Source of the DNA: Collinsella stercoris DSM 13279 | GTDB taxonomy: Bacteria > Actinomycetota > Coriobacteriia > Coriobacteriales > Coriobacteriaceae | Assembly: GCF_020735465.1 (NCBI RefSeq) | Contig: NZ_CP085935.1 | Location: 2,046,001-2,110,000, forward strand | DNA length: 64,000 nt | Direction: 5' to 3' | Shown: piece by piece, positions 1-7,001 of the stretch | How positions within the stretch are numbered: the stretch's first letter is position 1 | Layout of the letters: every line of letters begins with the position of its first letter | Position numbers and translations under genes: made by a program | The notes under the pieces: generated by a model | The model's database searches: none | What the model saw: only the letters and a program-made list of their open reading frames with translations | Told to the model about the DNA's origin: nothing

Positions 1-432
1 GCCTGCGCGATCCCTGCATCCTCGGCGGACGTGTCTTCCCGAGACCTGTACGAGAGCCCATATCCAGGGTGCTTTGTTTCTGACGAGGCGGCGCGTGCAT
101 TTGAGAGCCTCTATGGTGATGGAATGCCCGCGCCCCCGCCCGTGACCCCGCTGACTATTGATTCGACCGTTGAGGACATGGGGGCGGTCTGGCTTGGTCG
201 ACGGATGTTTCGCATCATCGACCGCGTGATGGCGGGGCCAACCGGCAAGATGGATCACGTGCAGCGGACCATGATGCGCGAGATGGCGGCGAACATGCCG
301 CTGCGTTCACTTACCACGAGCGGTGTTCCCCTTGCCGCTGTCGAGGGGTTCGTCCACATGCTCAATGGTCACTATCTGAGCGGGCTCGCGCAGGTTGTCC
401 GCGCGCTCGTTCGCGCGTGGGCGCATGGTTGA
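1..432 (+). CDS. C-terminal fragment, probable glycoside hydrolase family 3 protein (5' end outside window)
   Basis: The reading frame is open from base 1, so this is the 3' end of a longer gene; the GTG at 31 is only an internal possible start. The last ~45 residues (MPLRSL..., then MLNGHYLSGLAQVVRAL) resemble the tail of bacterial GH3 beta-glucosidases, where a PLR-A/S-L motif is followed by a helix with a LNG/INN-H motif. The catalytic domains are not in the window, so the family call is an inference from the tail only. It ends with TGA at 430-432 and is followed by about 170 bases without a recognised gene. Confidence 0.45.
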   Translation, partial: ACAIPASSADVSSRDLYESPYPGCFVSDEAARAFESLYGDGMPAPPPVTPLTIDSTVEDMGAVWLGRRMFRIIDRVMAGPTGKMDHVQRTMMREMAANMPLRSLTTSGVPLAAVEGFVHMLNGHYLSGLAQVVRALVRAWAHG

Positions 433-605
433 CCGCCCAGCTCGAACGGCCCGCCCGAACTGCTTTCTGCCCCACCTTCCCGTGCTCGGGCATGAGGTGC
501 CCCTCCGCTGCGCTGGCGTTCCAAAAGTGGTTGGACATATGGTCAATCAGCCCACTCTCTATCAGTTAAGTCCCGAGCGCCTTTCCGTTTCCCGGTGAGA
601 ACCGA

Positions 606-1160
606 TTAGAAATCGTCGGGAGACAGGTTCTGGACGAATTGGTCGAAGCGCTCGAGCTCCTCTTGGGAGGAGTCGTTTTTGCTAGCGCCCGCGCCCGAAA
701 CACTGCCGGCCCGATTCATGACGTCGTCTTCGACATAAATGGGGGCGTTGGACCGTGTTGCCAAGGCGATCGCATCGCTCGGACGGGCGTCCAGCCTGAT
801 CTCGTGGACCTGATCGCCCTTGCAATTGCCATCCTCCGCCTCGCGGGCAGTCGTGCCGCGCTCGAGAACGACGTCGGCGTAGAATACCGGAGCGTCGAAG
901 CGATTGATTTCCACGCGCGCGACCTTGCCGCCGAGCTCCCTTACGGCGCTCATGAGCAGGTCATGCGCGATGGGTCGTTCCGTCGCCCTTTCCGCGTGTA
1001 CGCCATGGCCGATGGCCGCCGCCTCGTATGCTCCGGTGGGGATGGAAAGCGCCCGCAAGGGGACGTCCGCCGTGGCTTTCGACGCGCGCTCCCTCAAAAC
1101 GATGGCTGATGGCATGGGCCCTGATGCCATGACGATGCTTTCTATGTCAACGCGGATCAT
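606..1160 (-). CDS. Bifunctional nuclease family protein (DUF151)
   Basis: A 184-residue protein of the DUF151/BFN family. The N-terminal half has the family pattern (IESIVMASG.MPSAIVLRE, then RALSIPTGAYEAAAIGHG) and the C-terminal half has the typical VHEIRLDARPSDAIALATRSNAPIYVEDDVM block. The last ~30 residues are acidic and low in complexity. Family members are reported to have DNase/RNase activity in plants and are conserved in Actinobacteria and Thermotoga; the bacterial role is not well defined. The ATG at 1160 is preceded by GGAGTG. It is transcribed away from the neighbouring VanZ-like gene, and the 380 bases between them hold both upstream regions. Confidence 0.85.
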   Translation of the reverse strand: MIRVDIESIVMASGPMPSAIVLRERASKATADVPLRALSIPTGAYEAAAIGHGVHAERATERPIAHDLLMSAVRELGGKVARVEINRFDAPVFYADVVLERGTTAREAEDGNCKGDQVHEIRLDARPSDAIALATRSNAPIYVEDDVMNRAGSVSGAGASKNDSSQEELERFDQFVQNLSPDDF

Positions 1161-1542
1161 GGTTCACTCCGTTACGCGTTCTACGTTCGGTATGTCCGGC
1201 GGCGTTGAAGTATCCGGCGGATCTGTGTTCGAAAATCCCGATGTGCACATCGCACGTGGATTGGCGCCGCGGTGTCGTCTCCGTACCTCGATGGCACCGC
1301 GCGTCCAGCCATTGTACTCGTTTGCATGGTTGGGCTCTCGCGTGAAGTGTGTAGATGTGGCGCGCGGACGGGCCCCGTTCGGCCATGTGTCGCCCTCGTG
1401 ACCATCCTGCATAGATTTCTTGCATGCAAAAAGTCCGTAAGAGAATGGGGAAATCTGAAAGGGGGCCAAAGTGCTAGGTGATGTAGATGACCGACAGCAA
1501 ACGCCGAAGTTTCGCGATGGCTATCCATTCGCGGGAGAGACG
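1161..1542. other. Intergenic region between divergent DUF151 and VanZ-like genes
   Basis: About 380 bases between divergent starts. Several overlapping frames are open because of high GC, but none has a convincing ribosome binding site or family resemblance. The region should contain promoters for both neighbours; I see no clear -35/-10 pair to name. Confidence 0.4.
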
Positions 1543-2430
1543 ATGACGGGGAGCCCTTGCATCAAGCGAAGCGAATCCGCTCAAAAAGCGTCTATATACC
1601 ACGGCGATCCCCGTGGTCAAACCTTGGAAAACACGGTGTCACAGGGAGGGTCCGTGTCAAGCGTCCCGGCAGCTCAGGTGCGACGCGCGGTGCCGGTCGG
1701 CACCGAGGGCGCACGCACGGCGCGCGTGCCACAAGACCGTGCGCGAATGACGCCTGACGCGGCGGGCTGGGACTCATGTAACGTCCGCGGGATACACCCT
1801 CAAGCTCCTGTGCGGTCTCTGGAGAACGAACATCTCCGTTATGGGGCTTCGACTCTCCGTTGGGTAACGCGCTTGCTCTTCCTGGGCATGCTCGTGTTCG
1901 GCTTTATGACCATATATTTCCTTACCGAGCAATCCGCCGTGGATACCTCTGCCCTTTCTTCAAGCGTTGGGGGTCTTGTCGAGAAAGGCGCCTGGCTCGT
2001 GGAGACCGGTCAGTCGCCTTCATTTGTGGACGATCCCGTCAAGTGGGCAGGCGAGCGCGTGCTGTTGCTTTCGTACAAGTTCTCCAATCATGGTCTATCC
2101 GTCCGGCAGCAGGCTCATGTGGTTGAGTTTGCCCTCCTTGGTGGGGTGGTTGCCCTCAACGTGTTGGCGTGGGGGTCCGGCTGGGCGCACCGCCGGGGTC
2201 AGTCTGGTCGCATTCGCGTGTGGCGCACGTGGCTCATGTATGCGCTGTCCATGCTCGTATGTGCTGCGGCGTCGTTCGCGGACCAATATCACAAGCTCTA
2301 CGTGCCCGGCAGACATTTCGACAAGCTGGATCTTTTCTTGGACGCATCTGGATATATAGCAGCGGTGACCTGTGTGTTTATAGCCTGGAGTATCGGATCG
2401 GCCATCTATCGACTCATCTTTCGAAAGTAA
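1543..2430 (+). CDS. VanZ-like integral membrane protein
   Basis: A 295-residue membrane protein. The first ~95 residues are polar and disordered-looking; then come about four hydrophobic segments (near residues 108-130, 190-213, 232-250 and 268-288). The VanZ pattern is visible: K.....RQQAHVVEFALLGG in the middle and, near the C-terminus, D-Q-H-K-L-Y-VPGRHFDKLDLFLDASGY, matching the family's E-x-x-Q-x-F-x-P-GR....D-x-x-x-D-x-x-G block. VanZ relatives affect teicoplanin susceptibility in enterococci, but the general function is unknown. The ATG at 1543 was chosen because GGGAGAG stands just upstream; an earlier in-frame GTG at 1471 lacks one. Confidence 0.7.
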   Translation: MTGSPCIKRSESAQKASIYHGDPRGQTLENTVSQGGSVSSVPAAQVRRAVPVGTEGARTARVPQDRARMTPDAAGWDSCNVRGIHPQAPVRSLENEHLRYGASTLRWVTRLLFLGMLVFGFMTIYFLTEQSAVDTSALSSSVGGLVEKGAWLVETGQSPSFVDDPVKWAGERVLLLSYKFSNHGLSVRQQAHVVEFALLGGVVALNVLAWGSGWAHRRGQSGRIRVWRTWLMYALSMLVCAAASFADQYHKLYVPGRHFDKLDLFLDASGYIAAVTCVFIAWSIGSAIYRLIFRK

Positions 2431-2444
2431 TTCGAAAAAAGTTG

Positions 2445-2474
2445 TTGACGCGGAATCGACCGCTGGGCTATAGT
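2445..2474 (+). promoter_or_regulatory. Promoter of tRNA-Ile
   Basis: TTGACG (2445-2450) and TATAGT (2469-2474) are separated by 18 bases and lie 12 bases before the tRNA 5' end, a good match to a housekeeping sigma promoter. Confidence 0.65.
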
Positions 2475-2486
2475 AATCCCCGCGTT

Positions 2487-2563
2487 GGACCTGTAGCTCA
2501 GTTGGTCAGAGCGTCCGGCTGATAACCGGGAGGTCACAAGTTCGAACCTTGTCAGGTCCACCA
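2487..2563 (+). tRNA. tRNA-Ile (anticodon GAT)
   Basis: A 77-base cloverleaf with encoded CCA. The acceptor stem GGACCTG pairs with CAGGTCC, the T arm contains GTTCGAACC, and the anticodon loop is CTGATAA, giving GAT. It is the first of a pair with tRNA-Ala, an order common in rRNA spacers, although no rRNA is nearby. Confidence 0.96.
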
Positions 2564-2573
2564 CCTCTTTCGC

Positions 2574-2618
2574 AATAAACACCCCAGCGAGAGCCGAGTC
2601 GCCGCTGGGGTGTTTATT
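2574..2618 (+). terminator. Perfect hairpin between tRNA-Ile and tRNA-Ala
   Basis: Arms of 16 bases (2574-2589 and 2603-2618) are exact inverted complements around a 13-base loop. The 3' arm ends TGTTTATT, so it can act as a terminator or processing signal for tRNA-Ile, although tRNA-Ala begins only 8 bases later. Confidence 0.6.
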
Positions 2619-2626
2619 GCTAACGT

Positions 2627-2702
2627 GGGGGTTTAGCTCAGCTGGGAGAGCGCGGGCTTTGCAAGCCTGAGGTCAGGGGTTCGATCCCCCTAACCTCCAC
2701 CA
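2627..2702 (+). tRNA. tRNA-Ala (anticodon TGC), prophage attachment target
   Basis: A 76-base cloverleaf with encoded CCA: acceptor GGGGGTT pairs with AACCTCC (one G-T), the T arm is GGGTTCGATCCC and the anticodon loop is TTTGCAA. Its last bases (from 2695) are one copy of the prophage direct repeat, so the gene stays intact after integration. Its native downstream terminator now lies 33 kb away at 35702. Confidence 0.96.
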
Positions 2703-4146
2703 TAAGAGAATTAGTCGAACACCTTTGGTAGCAAGGGTGTTCGGCTTTTTTCTTTGTCGGGTTAAAGTCATCCGGCAGATCATCGAACATGAAGTAAACG
2801 GATATGTCCTTGCCGTCGATGTCCACGAATCGAACCCACTCGTTGAGGATTTCCAAGGGCGTCGTGTCATTTGCAAGGCTGTCGAGCCACAGCAACACAT
2901 CATCGACGCTCACCTCGCACGATTCCGATTTCTCAATGGCGCACAGCCGGGCTTCAAGCTCTGATTTCTGGCGGTTCAGCTCTTCAATGCGCTCCTTGCC
3001 GCCGGGAGGCGCGATACCGTCCTCTATCGCATGCCAGATGCGCTCAAACGTCGTGTCGATGCGCCGTATCTCCTTCTTGATGAAGTAGCTCTCAGGCTTT
3101 TCGTCGCTCCCCTGCTCCGCTTCGTACCCTGCGAGCGTCTCGGCGATGCGGGTGCGCACGTCGTTGCGCTTCACGGCCTCGTAGGTCATATCAGCGACGG
3201 CGCCCTCTATGAGGTCGCGCCGGACGGTTCTGCGGCACTCGCGGCATTTGTAGTAGTGATAGGCGGAACCGTTCTTCGATGTCCCGCTTGTCCCGAACAT
3301 CGGCGCGCCGCAGGTCGAGCAGTAGAGCTTTCCGGTAAGCGGAAACTCACGCGCGCTGTCGATCTTGCGGCGCGGCCTGTGACGGTCATCGAGAATGCTG
3401 TTTATCATGTACTGCTCACGCTGCGGCCACAGAGCGGGCATGCCGCCTTCCACCTCGTTTCCGGCGTACTTGTAAACGCCCGCGTTCTGGACGCGCCTGA
3501 GCAGCTTCGAGACGGTGTCATTGGTGAACTTCGCGCCGCGCTTGCTGCGCTCGGCGCTCACGGCCCGCACGATGTCTGCCACAGAGCTTCCGCTAAACAG
3601 CATGTTCTTCATACGGCGCATGACCGCCGCCTCGCGCTCGTTCACCACATAGCGGCCCTCAACGATGTCCCACCCGTAGAGGGTGCGACCGTTCGCCATG
3701 CAGCGCTGAGCGTTCTTCTGGATGCCGTCGCGGATGCGCTCGCTGTCTATGGCGCTTTCCCATTCCGCGAGGACTTCGAGCATGCCCAATTGCAGCACGC
3801 CGCTCGAACCGCTCGCGATCTCTTCCCCGGCGTAAAGTATTTCAACGCCAGACTTGCGCAGCATGATTCGGGCAAGCGCCATTTCATCACGGTTGCGCAT
3901 AATGCGCGTCACCTTGTAAATCACCACATAATCAAATAGACCTAACTTCGCATCGCGCATCATGCGTTGGAACTCGGCGCGATCGACGTTGCGCCCGGTC
4001 TGCGCGTAGTCGCAGTATTCGCGCACGACCTGCAAGCCCTCCTGCTCGCAGTACCGGCGCGAGTTCTCGACTTGTATCTCGATGCTTTCCGAACGCTGGT
4101 TGTGCGAGCTGAAGCGCGCATATATGGCGGCTCGGTTTCTCACCAT
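2638..4146 (-). CDS. Large serine recombinase (phage integrase)
   Basis: A 502-residue large serine recombinase. The N-terminal resolvase domain (1-140) has the YARFSS motif with the nucleophile at about Ser13. A recombinase domain (~155-260), a zinc ribbon (Cys276/Cys279 and Cys301/Cys304) and a coiled-coil stretch (~340-415) follow. It would catalyse integration and excision at tRNA-Ala and sits directly beside attL, as integrases do. The ATG at 4146 has GAGGTGA 7 bases upstream. The frame runs through the terminator hairpin and antisense to tRNA-Ala, so residues from about 485 onward are host-derived in the lysogen. In the free phage the same frame would continue into the sequence now at attR and end at 35540. 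Confidence 0.93.
   Translation of the reverse strand: MVRNRAAIYARFSSHNQRSESIEIQVENSRRYCEQEGLQVVREYCDYAQTGRNVDRAEFQRMMRDAKLGLFDYVVIYKVTRIMRNRDEMALARIMLRKSGVEILYAGEEIASGSSGVLQLGMLEVLAEWESAIDSERIRDGIQKNAQRCMANGRTLYGWDIVEGRYVVNEREAAVMRRMKNMLFSGSSVADIVRAVSAERSKRGAKFTNDTVSKLLRRVQNAGVYKYAGNEVEGGMPALWPQREQYMINSILDDRHRPRRKIDSAREFPLTGKLYCSTCGAPMFGTSGTSKNGSAYHYYKCRECRRTVRRDLIEGAVADMTYEAVKRNDVRTRIAETLAGYEAEQGSDEKPESYFIKKEIRRIDTTFERIWHAIEDGIAPPGGKERIEELNRQKSELEARLCAIEKSESCEVSVDDVLLWLDSLANDTTPLEILNEWVRFVDIDGKDISVYFMFDDLPDDFNPTKKKAEHPCYQRCSTNSLMVEVRGIEPLTSGLQSPRSPS
2695..2704. repeat. attL core of the prophage
   Basis: ctccaccata, overlapping the acceptor 3' strand and CCA of tRNA-Ala. The identical 10-mer lies at 35684-35693. 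A short core is expected for a serine recombinase. Confidence 0.8.
2716..2752 (+). terminator. Phage-supplied terminator after tRNA-Ala
   Basis: CGAACACC (2716-2723) pairs with GGTGTTCG (2736-2743) and is followed by GC and a run of T. It lies just inside attL and takes over the role of the host terminator displaced to 35702. The same bases encode part of the recombinase C-terminus on the other strand. Confidence 0.7.
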
Positions 4147-4239
4147 GCTAAAATCACCTCATGGGACGGGCGTGGACAAGCGCACTGTTCTTCACCTTTG
4201 CCCCGTGCGCGACCGCCAAGAAGCAGCACGGGGCTTTTT

Positions 4240-4776
4240 CTATTGCTTAAGCTGGACACTCTCGGCAATCGACTTCAAAGAATCGGCCATCTCCTTCCTG
4301 ACCGTGTGCTTGTAGACGGCATATGCGTATGAATCGTAATCGAGAATGCAGCTCATGCTCATCTTCCTGCGCGTGCGGAACAGCGACCTTCTTTCGAATG
4401 AGACCTGAACGGTCATCTGCGTTGTCCTCAAGGCATCTTTCGCCCAATCGTTTTCAAATACGATCGTCCTGCGCTCTGCTCCGGGGACGAGCATGGGTAT
4501 GCCATTCTGGACGAACGTCTGTTTAACGTTGTCTTGGTACTCCTTTTGAATGACTCCGACGTTGAACCCATCGATTCTCACGTCGTAGGCTACGCCGATG
4601 CCAAAGTTCTTGGTAACAAGCTCTGTGATCCCATCGTCCTTATTTGCCTCAAAGTACACCATCACGTCAGGCCATTTTGCCGACCAACTCACATACAGCG
4701 CGACGCCAACGGTCAAAAATCCTATGACCGCGGTTACGACGGTCGCGACAATTTGAACTACATCCCCACAGTTCAT
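4240..4776 (-). CDS. Membrane-anchored protein of the lysogeny module, function unknown
   Basis: A 178-residue protein with one N-terminal hydrophobic segment (about residues 8-30, VVQIVATVVTAVIGFLTVGVA) followed by a soluble domain predicted to be mostly beta (repeated alternating hydrophobic pattern, VAYDVRIDGF, TVQVSFERR). I recognise no family. It lies between the recombinase and the repressor in the leftward lysogenic operon and starts directly before the repressor stop codon, with AAGGTGA at the right spacing. Genes in this position often alter the lysogen, for example by superinfection exclusion; that is only a guess from position and topology. Confidence 0.7.
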   Translation of the reverse strand: MNCGDVVQIVATVVTAVIGFLTVGVALYVSWSAKWPDVMVYFEANKDDGITELVTKNFGIGVAYDVRIDGFNVGVIQKEYQDNVKQTFVQNGIPMLVPGAERRTIVFENDWAKDALRTTQMTVQVSFERRSLFRTRRKMSMSCILDYDSYAYAVYKHTVRKEMADSLKSIAESVQLKQ

Positions 4777-5154
4777 TTAGATCACCTTCAGCTTCTTGGT
4801 GGCAGATACACTACGTTTGGCCATTTCTTTAGACATATCCGCTGAATCGCGGGCCGTCTGCATGAGTGATTTCTTTCTCTCGAACGTGCTTTCGCGGTAG
4901 CACCCAACAATTTCACGCTCTTCCGATGTGAGATGCTCTCCGCTGTCTTCATGCGGACGTTCGTCATCCCAGCAAAGAATTTCGTTTGGCGAACATCCAA
5001 GTACAACAGCGCAATTCCAAATCTGCTCAGCACTAGGAACAGATTCTCCACGTTCCCATGATCCAACGGTACGCAGAGATACACCTATGCGCTCCGCGAA
5101 TTCGGTTTGCGAAATGCGCATTTTCTTTCTCATTTGCTGAATCGCAAGCTTCAC
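4777..5154 (-). CDS. XRE-family repressor (CI-like)
   Basis: A 125-residue protein with an N-terminal helix-turn-helix (residues ~1-60: MRISQTEFAERIGVSLRTVGSWERG, then VLGCSPNEIL). The C-terminal half is short, helical and has no LexA-type peptidase domain, so RecA-stimulated self-cleavage is not expected. Being divergent from the Cro-like gene and in the lysogenic operon, it is the likely prophage repressor. Four copies of a GGCA-N6-TGCC-like palindrome lie in the 157 bases upstream and are the natural operator candidates. Confidence 0.82.
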   Translation of the reverse strand: MKLAIQQMRKKMRISQTEFAERIGVSLRTVGSWERGESVPSAEQIWNCAVVLGCSPNEILCWDDERPHEDSGEHLTSEEREIVGCYRESTFERKKSLMQTARDSADMSKEMAKRSVSATKKLKVI

Positions 5155-5170
5155 TTTACACCCCTCTCAT

Positions 5171-5184
5171 GGCAGGTTTCTGCC
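5171..5184. promoter_or_regulatory. Operator O1 (GGCA-N6-TGCC)
   Basis: ggcaggtttctgcc, extended by flanking AT to a 7-bp inverted repeat (5169-5186). It lies at the start region of the leftward repressor transcript, just past the predicted -10. Confidence 0.6.
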
Positions 5185-5188
5185 ATGC

Positions 5189-5217
5189 ATTCTAGTCTAG
5201 AAATATCTAATAGGCAA
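5189..5217 (-). promoter_or_regulatory. Leftward promoter of the repressor operon
   Basis: On the minus strand TTGCCT (5212-5217) and TAGAAT (5189-5194) are separated by 17 bases. Operator O2 overlaps the -35 and O1 lies downstream of the -10, so the repressor could control its own synthesis. Confidence 0.6.
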
Positions 5218-5226
5218 CAAAGTGCC
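5213..5226. promoter_or_regulatory. Operator O2 (GGCA-N6-TGCC)
   Basis: ggcaacaaagtgcc, an exact GGCA/TGCC pair, overlapping the -35 box of the leftward promoter. Confidence 0.6.
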
Positions 5227-5236
5227 AACTTATCTC

Positions 5237-5264
5237 TTGCAATTGGCAGAATCTCGCCTATACT
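5237..5264 (+). promoter_or_regulatory. Rightward (early lytic) promoter
   Basis: TTGCAA (5237-5242) and TATACT (5259-5264) are separated by 16 bases. Operator O3 fills 14 of the 16 spacer bases and O4 lies just after the expected start point, so repressor binding would block it. Confidence 0.65.
5245..5258. promoter_or_regulatory. Operator O3 (GGCA-N6-CGCC)
   Basis: ggcagaatctcgcc lies exactly between the -35 and -10 of the rightward promoter. It has one mismatch to the GGCA/TGCC consensus. Confidence 0.6.
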
Positions 5265-5277
5265 GCAATTCGTGTTA

Positions 5278-5291
5278 GGCAGAAACTTTCC
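5278..5291. promoter_or_regulatory. Operator O4, degenerate (GGCA-N6-TTCC)
   Basis: ggcagaaactttcc shares the left half-site and 3 of 4 bases of the right half. It lies in the 5' leader of the Cro-like gene. Confidence 0.45.
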
Positions 5292-5311
5292 TATTTTGGA
5301 GGTGATGACGC

Positions 5312-5533
5312 ATGGGTTTCAGTAAGGAGATTTTCGCTGCAAATTTGCGCGCTGCCCGCGCCGCGCTGCGAATGTCCCAAAAAGAGCTTGCGGATGCAGT
5401 TGGTGTGTCGAAAAACGCAATTGTCGAATACGAGAGCGACACCGGATACACGCCAGGAGCCGACAAGATCATTGCGCTTTCAAACGCACTGAAAAAAAGC
5501 CCCAATGAACTTATGGGATGGAAGGAGGTTTAA
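5312..5533 (+). CDS. XRE-family regulator (Cro-like)
   Basis: A 73-residue single-domain helix-turn-helix protein (ALRMSQKELADAVGVSKNAIVEYESDTGYTPGADKIIALSNAL) and the first gene rightward of the divergent control region. Small size, position and direction fit a Cro-type switch protein competing with the repressor for the GGCA/TGCC operators. GGAGGTGATGACGC precedes the ATG at good spacing. Confidence 0.82.
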   Translation: MGFSKEIFAANLRAARAALRMSQKELADAVGVSKNAIVEYESDTGYTPGADKIIALSNALKKSPNELMGWKEV

Positions 5534-5535
5534 CC

Positions 5536-5646
5536 ATGAGGTACATCGACCCACTCAGATTCATCTCTTTCATGATGGTCATTCTGGGCTTGCTGATGAT
5601 TGCGGTCGCAACCATCAGCGCCGCCGACCTTCTTGGGATGATCTGA
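5536..5646 (+). CDS. Small membrane protein (36 aa)
   Basis: MRYIDPLRFISFMMVILGLL and onward: one transmembrane helix (about residues 8-30) and a short tail. AAGGAGG at 5522 gives a strong ribosome binding site for the ATG at 5536, and it starts 2 bases after the Cro-like stop, so it is cotranslated. Function unknown. Confidence 0.6.
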   Translation: MRYIDPLRFISFMMVILGLLMIAVATISAADLLGMI

Positions 5647-5735
5647 CGATTGCAGGCAGCATCGCCATTCATCAATTGGTCTTAGGAGGTTAAAAACCGT
5701 GAAAGAAACCGTTGGTTTTGGGGGTGGTTTTACGG

Positions 5736-5882
5736 ATGCCCGAAACAACACGGCTGCGCGCCGCGCAGTTCCGTTGGTGCAGGTACGCGCTCGGCAAGGT
5801 TCGTATCTGGGACATGAAAAGAAAGATGCCCGCCCGAAGCGGCAACTTCGAACGGGCGCGTCAGATTGCAGGCAGCAATTGA
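5736..5882 (+). CDS. Small basic phage protein (48 aa), uncertain
   Basis: MPETTRLRAAQFRWCRYALG... is rich in Arg, Lys and aromatic residues and uses G/C-ending codons, unlike the competing frame. A second frame opens at a GTG (5699) right after AGGAGGTT and runs to 6127, but its first ~68 residues look like a shadow of this gene. No family recognised; the start is uncertain. Confidence 0.4.
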   Translation: MPETTRLRAAQFRWCRYALGKVRIWDMKRKMPARSGNFERARQIAGSN

Positions 5883-5902
5883 CAGAGGACATTTTAACGC
5901 AG

Positions 5903-6127
5903 ATGCCGCGCTGGAAGCGTTGGGGCATCTATGCGATTGCGGTTGGATCTGTCACGGGAATCATCCCGCTCGCAGCAGCAGAGCTTGTCGCGGACGCGTT
6001 CACCGGAGTTCTCATAGCGCTCGAATCCCTTATAGGGTCGGACACGATGGCGGCGCTCGGCATCGGGTTGTGCATCGCCGCCATCATCGCATGCATGGCA
6101 TACCTGTTCAGGCTGGTGGAGCGATGA
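5903..6127 (+). CDS. Small membrane protein with two transmembrane helices
   Basis: A 74-residue protein beginning MPRWKRWGIYAIAVGSVTG. Hydrophobic segments are at about residues 8-32 and 48-68, with a basic N-terminus and a short RLVER tail. The frame could start as early as GTG 5699, which has the stronger ribosome binding site; the ATG at 5903 is chosen because coding character begins there. It ends in an ATGA overlap with the next gene. Function unknown. Confidence 0.5.
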   Translation: MPRWKRWGIYAIAVGSVTGIIPLAAAELVADAFTGVLIALESLIGSDTMAALGIGLCIAAIIACMAYLFRLVER

Positions 6128-6342
6128 GCAATCCGTATCCAATCGTATGCCTCCATCGCGACCCAGATGGTTATTGGGTCGCTCGCATCGAGCAGAGCAC
6201 GCGGACGCCTGAAACGAGCTGCATAGGGTCCGTCTTCAAGCGCGTGCGCCTGAACATCCCGCCGACAGCCACCAGAGCCGAGGCAGAGCACGTGCTAGGG
6301 CACTACATTCGGGCATGCAGGGAGCGCGGCAATGGACGTTGA
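6124..6342 (+). CDS. Hypothetical early phage protein (72 aa)
   Basis: MSNPYPIVCLHRDPDGYWVA... a small basic protein whose ATG overlaps the TGA of the preceding gene and whose 3' end overlaps the next. The pattern DGYWVARIE...PTATRAEAEHVLGHYI resembles small HicB-like or substrate-binding folds, but no family can be assigned. Confidence 0.55.
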   Translation: MSNPYPIVCLHRDPDGYWVARIEQSTRTPETSCIGSVFKRVRLNIPPTATRAEAEHVLGHYIRACRERGNGR

Positions 6343-6733
6343 TGATTTCACGCAATCACTCGAATCCGTCATGCGCGTTGAAAGCAAGCCTAGGTCGTTG
6401 CCGCTCAGGATTCAGGATCATCGCGAGCTGTTCGATGAATGGTGCGCACTCAACCCGCAAGCACTCAGGGAAATCGAGCTGACGGCACTCGCCATCGCGG
6501 TGCACGGAAAGCGCGTATCAACCAAATACCTCATAGAGAAACAGAGGTACGAGGGGCGCTCGAAGCTCAACCCGGTCACTTTCTACGACCTGAGCGGCCA
6601 TGAGCACACCTATGGGATCAACAACACCATTACGCCGATGCTCGCGCGTTACCTGCTCAACCGGCACCCGGACATGGACATCGTAATCAGGCATTCAATC
6701 TTCGATGAAAAGGAGAAAACCCATGAAGCGTAA
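6332..6733 (+). CDS. Conserved phage protein, function unknown
   Basis: A 133-residue soluble protein (LFDEWCALNPQALREIELTALAIAVHGKRVSTKYLIEKQRYEG..., ending in YGINNTITPMLARYLLNRHPDMDIVI). Proteins with the same RYEG-K....F-x-v-NN...ARYL-x-x-x-P layout occur in early regions of Gram-positive phages; their role is unknown to me. It overlaps the preceding gene by 11 bases and the next by 11, so the early operon is tightly packed. Confidence 0.6.
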   Translation: MDVDDFTQSLESVMRVESKPRSLPLRIQDHRELFDEWCALNPQALREIELTALAIAVHGKRVSTKYLIEKQRYEGRSKLNPVTFYDLSGHEHTYGINNTITPMLARYLLNRHPDMDIVIRHSIFDEKEKTHEA

Positions 6734-7001
6734 AGAGATCATCGACCTGATTGATGAGGTCGGGGCAAAGACCTTCGTCACCTGCGGGAGCATGAAGCTT
6801 CTCAACAAGAAATCCGGCGCTGAGGTCGAAGTCGATATGCCCGCCGTCTTCTCTGTCGTGCGCGGAACCCTCGCCTGGGTCTGCACTCTTCTCGATGGCA
6901 GGGCTGACGCTGAGAAGAACACCGCAAAGCACCTGCAAGACCTGCTTGAATACATCGGCTCTTCAATCGCGCTCGACATCTCCGACGATGACGAGGACTA
7001 G
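6723..7001 (+). CDS. Hypothetical early phage protein (92 aa)
   Basis: MKRKEIIDLIDEVGAKTFVT... with a helical second half and an acidic tail (DISDDDED). The ATG at 6723 was preferred to one at 6705 because AAGGAGAA precedes it. No family recognised; it overlaps both neighbours. Confidence 0.55.
   Translation: MKRKEIIDLIDEVGAKTFVTCGSMKLLNKKSGAEVEVDMPAVFSVVRGTLAWVCTLLDGRADAEKNTAKHLQDLLEYIGSSIALDISDDDED

Noticed and set aside
2487..2702. rRNA operon spacer
   Set aside because: The tRNA-Ile/tRNA-Ala order is typical of 16S-23S spacers, but neither flank contains rRNA sequence.
5699..5902. N-terminal extension from GTG 5699 of the two-helix membrane protein
   Set aside because: Although AGGAGGTT precedes it, the first 68 residues look like a shadow of the 48-codon frame at 5736-5882; kept only as an alternative start.
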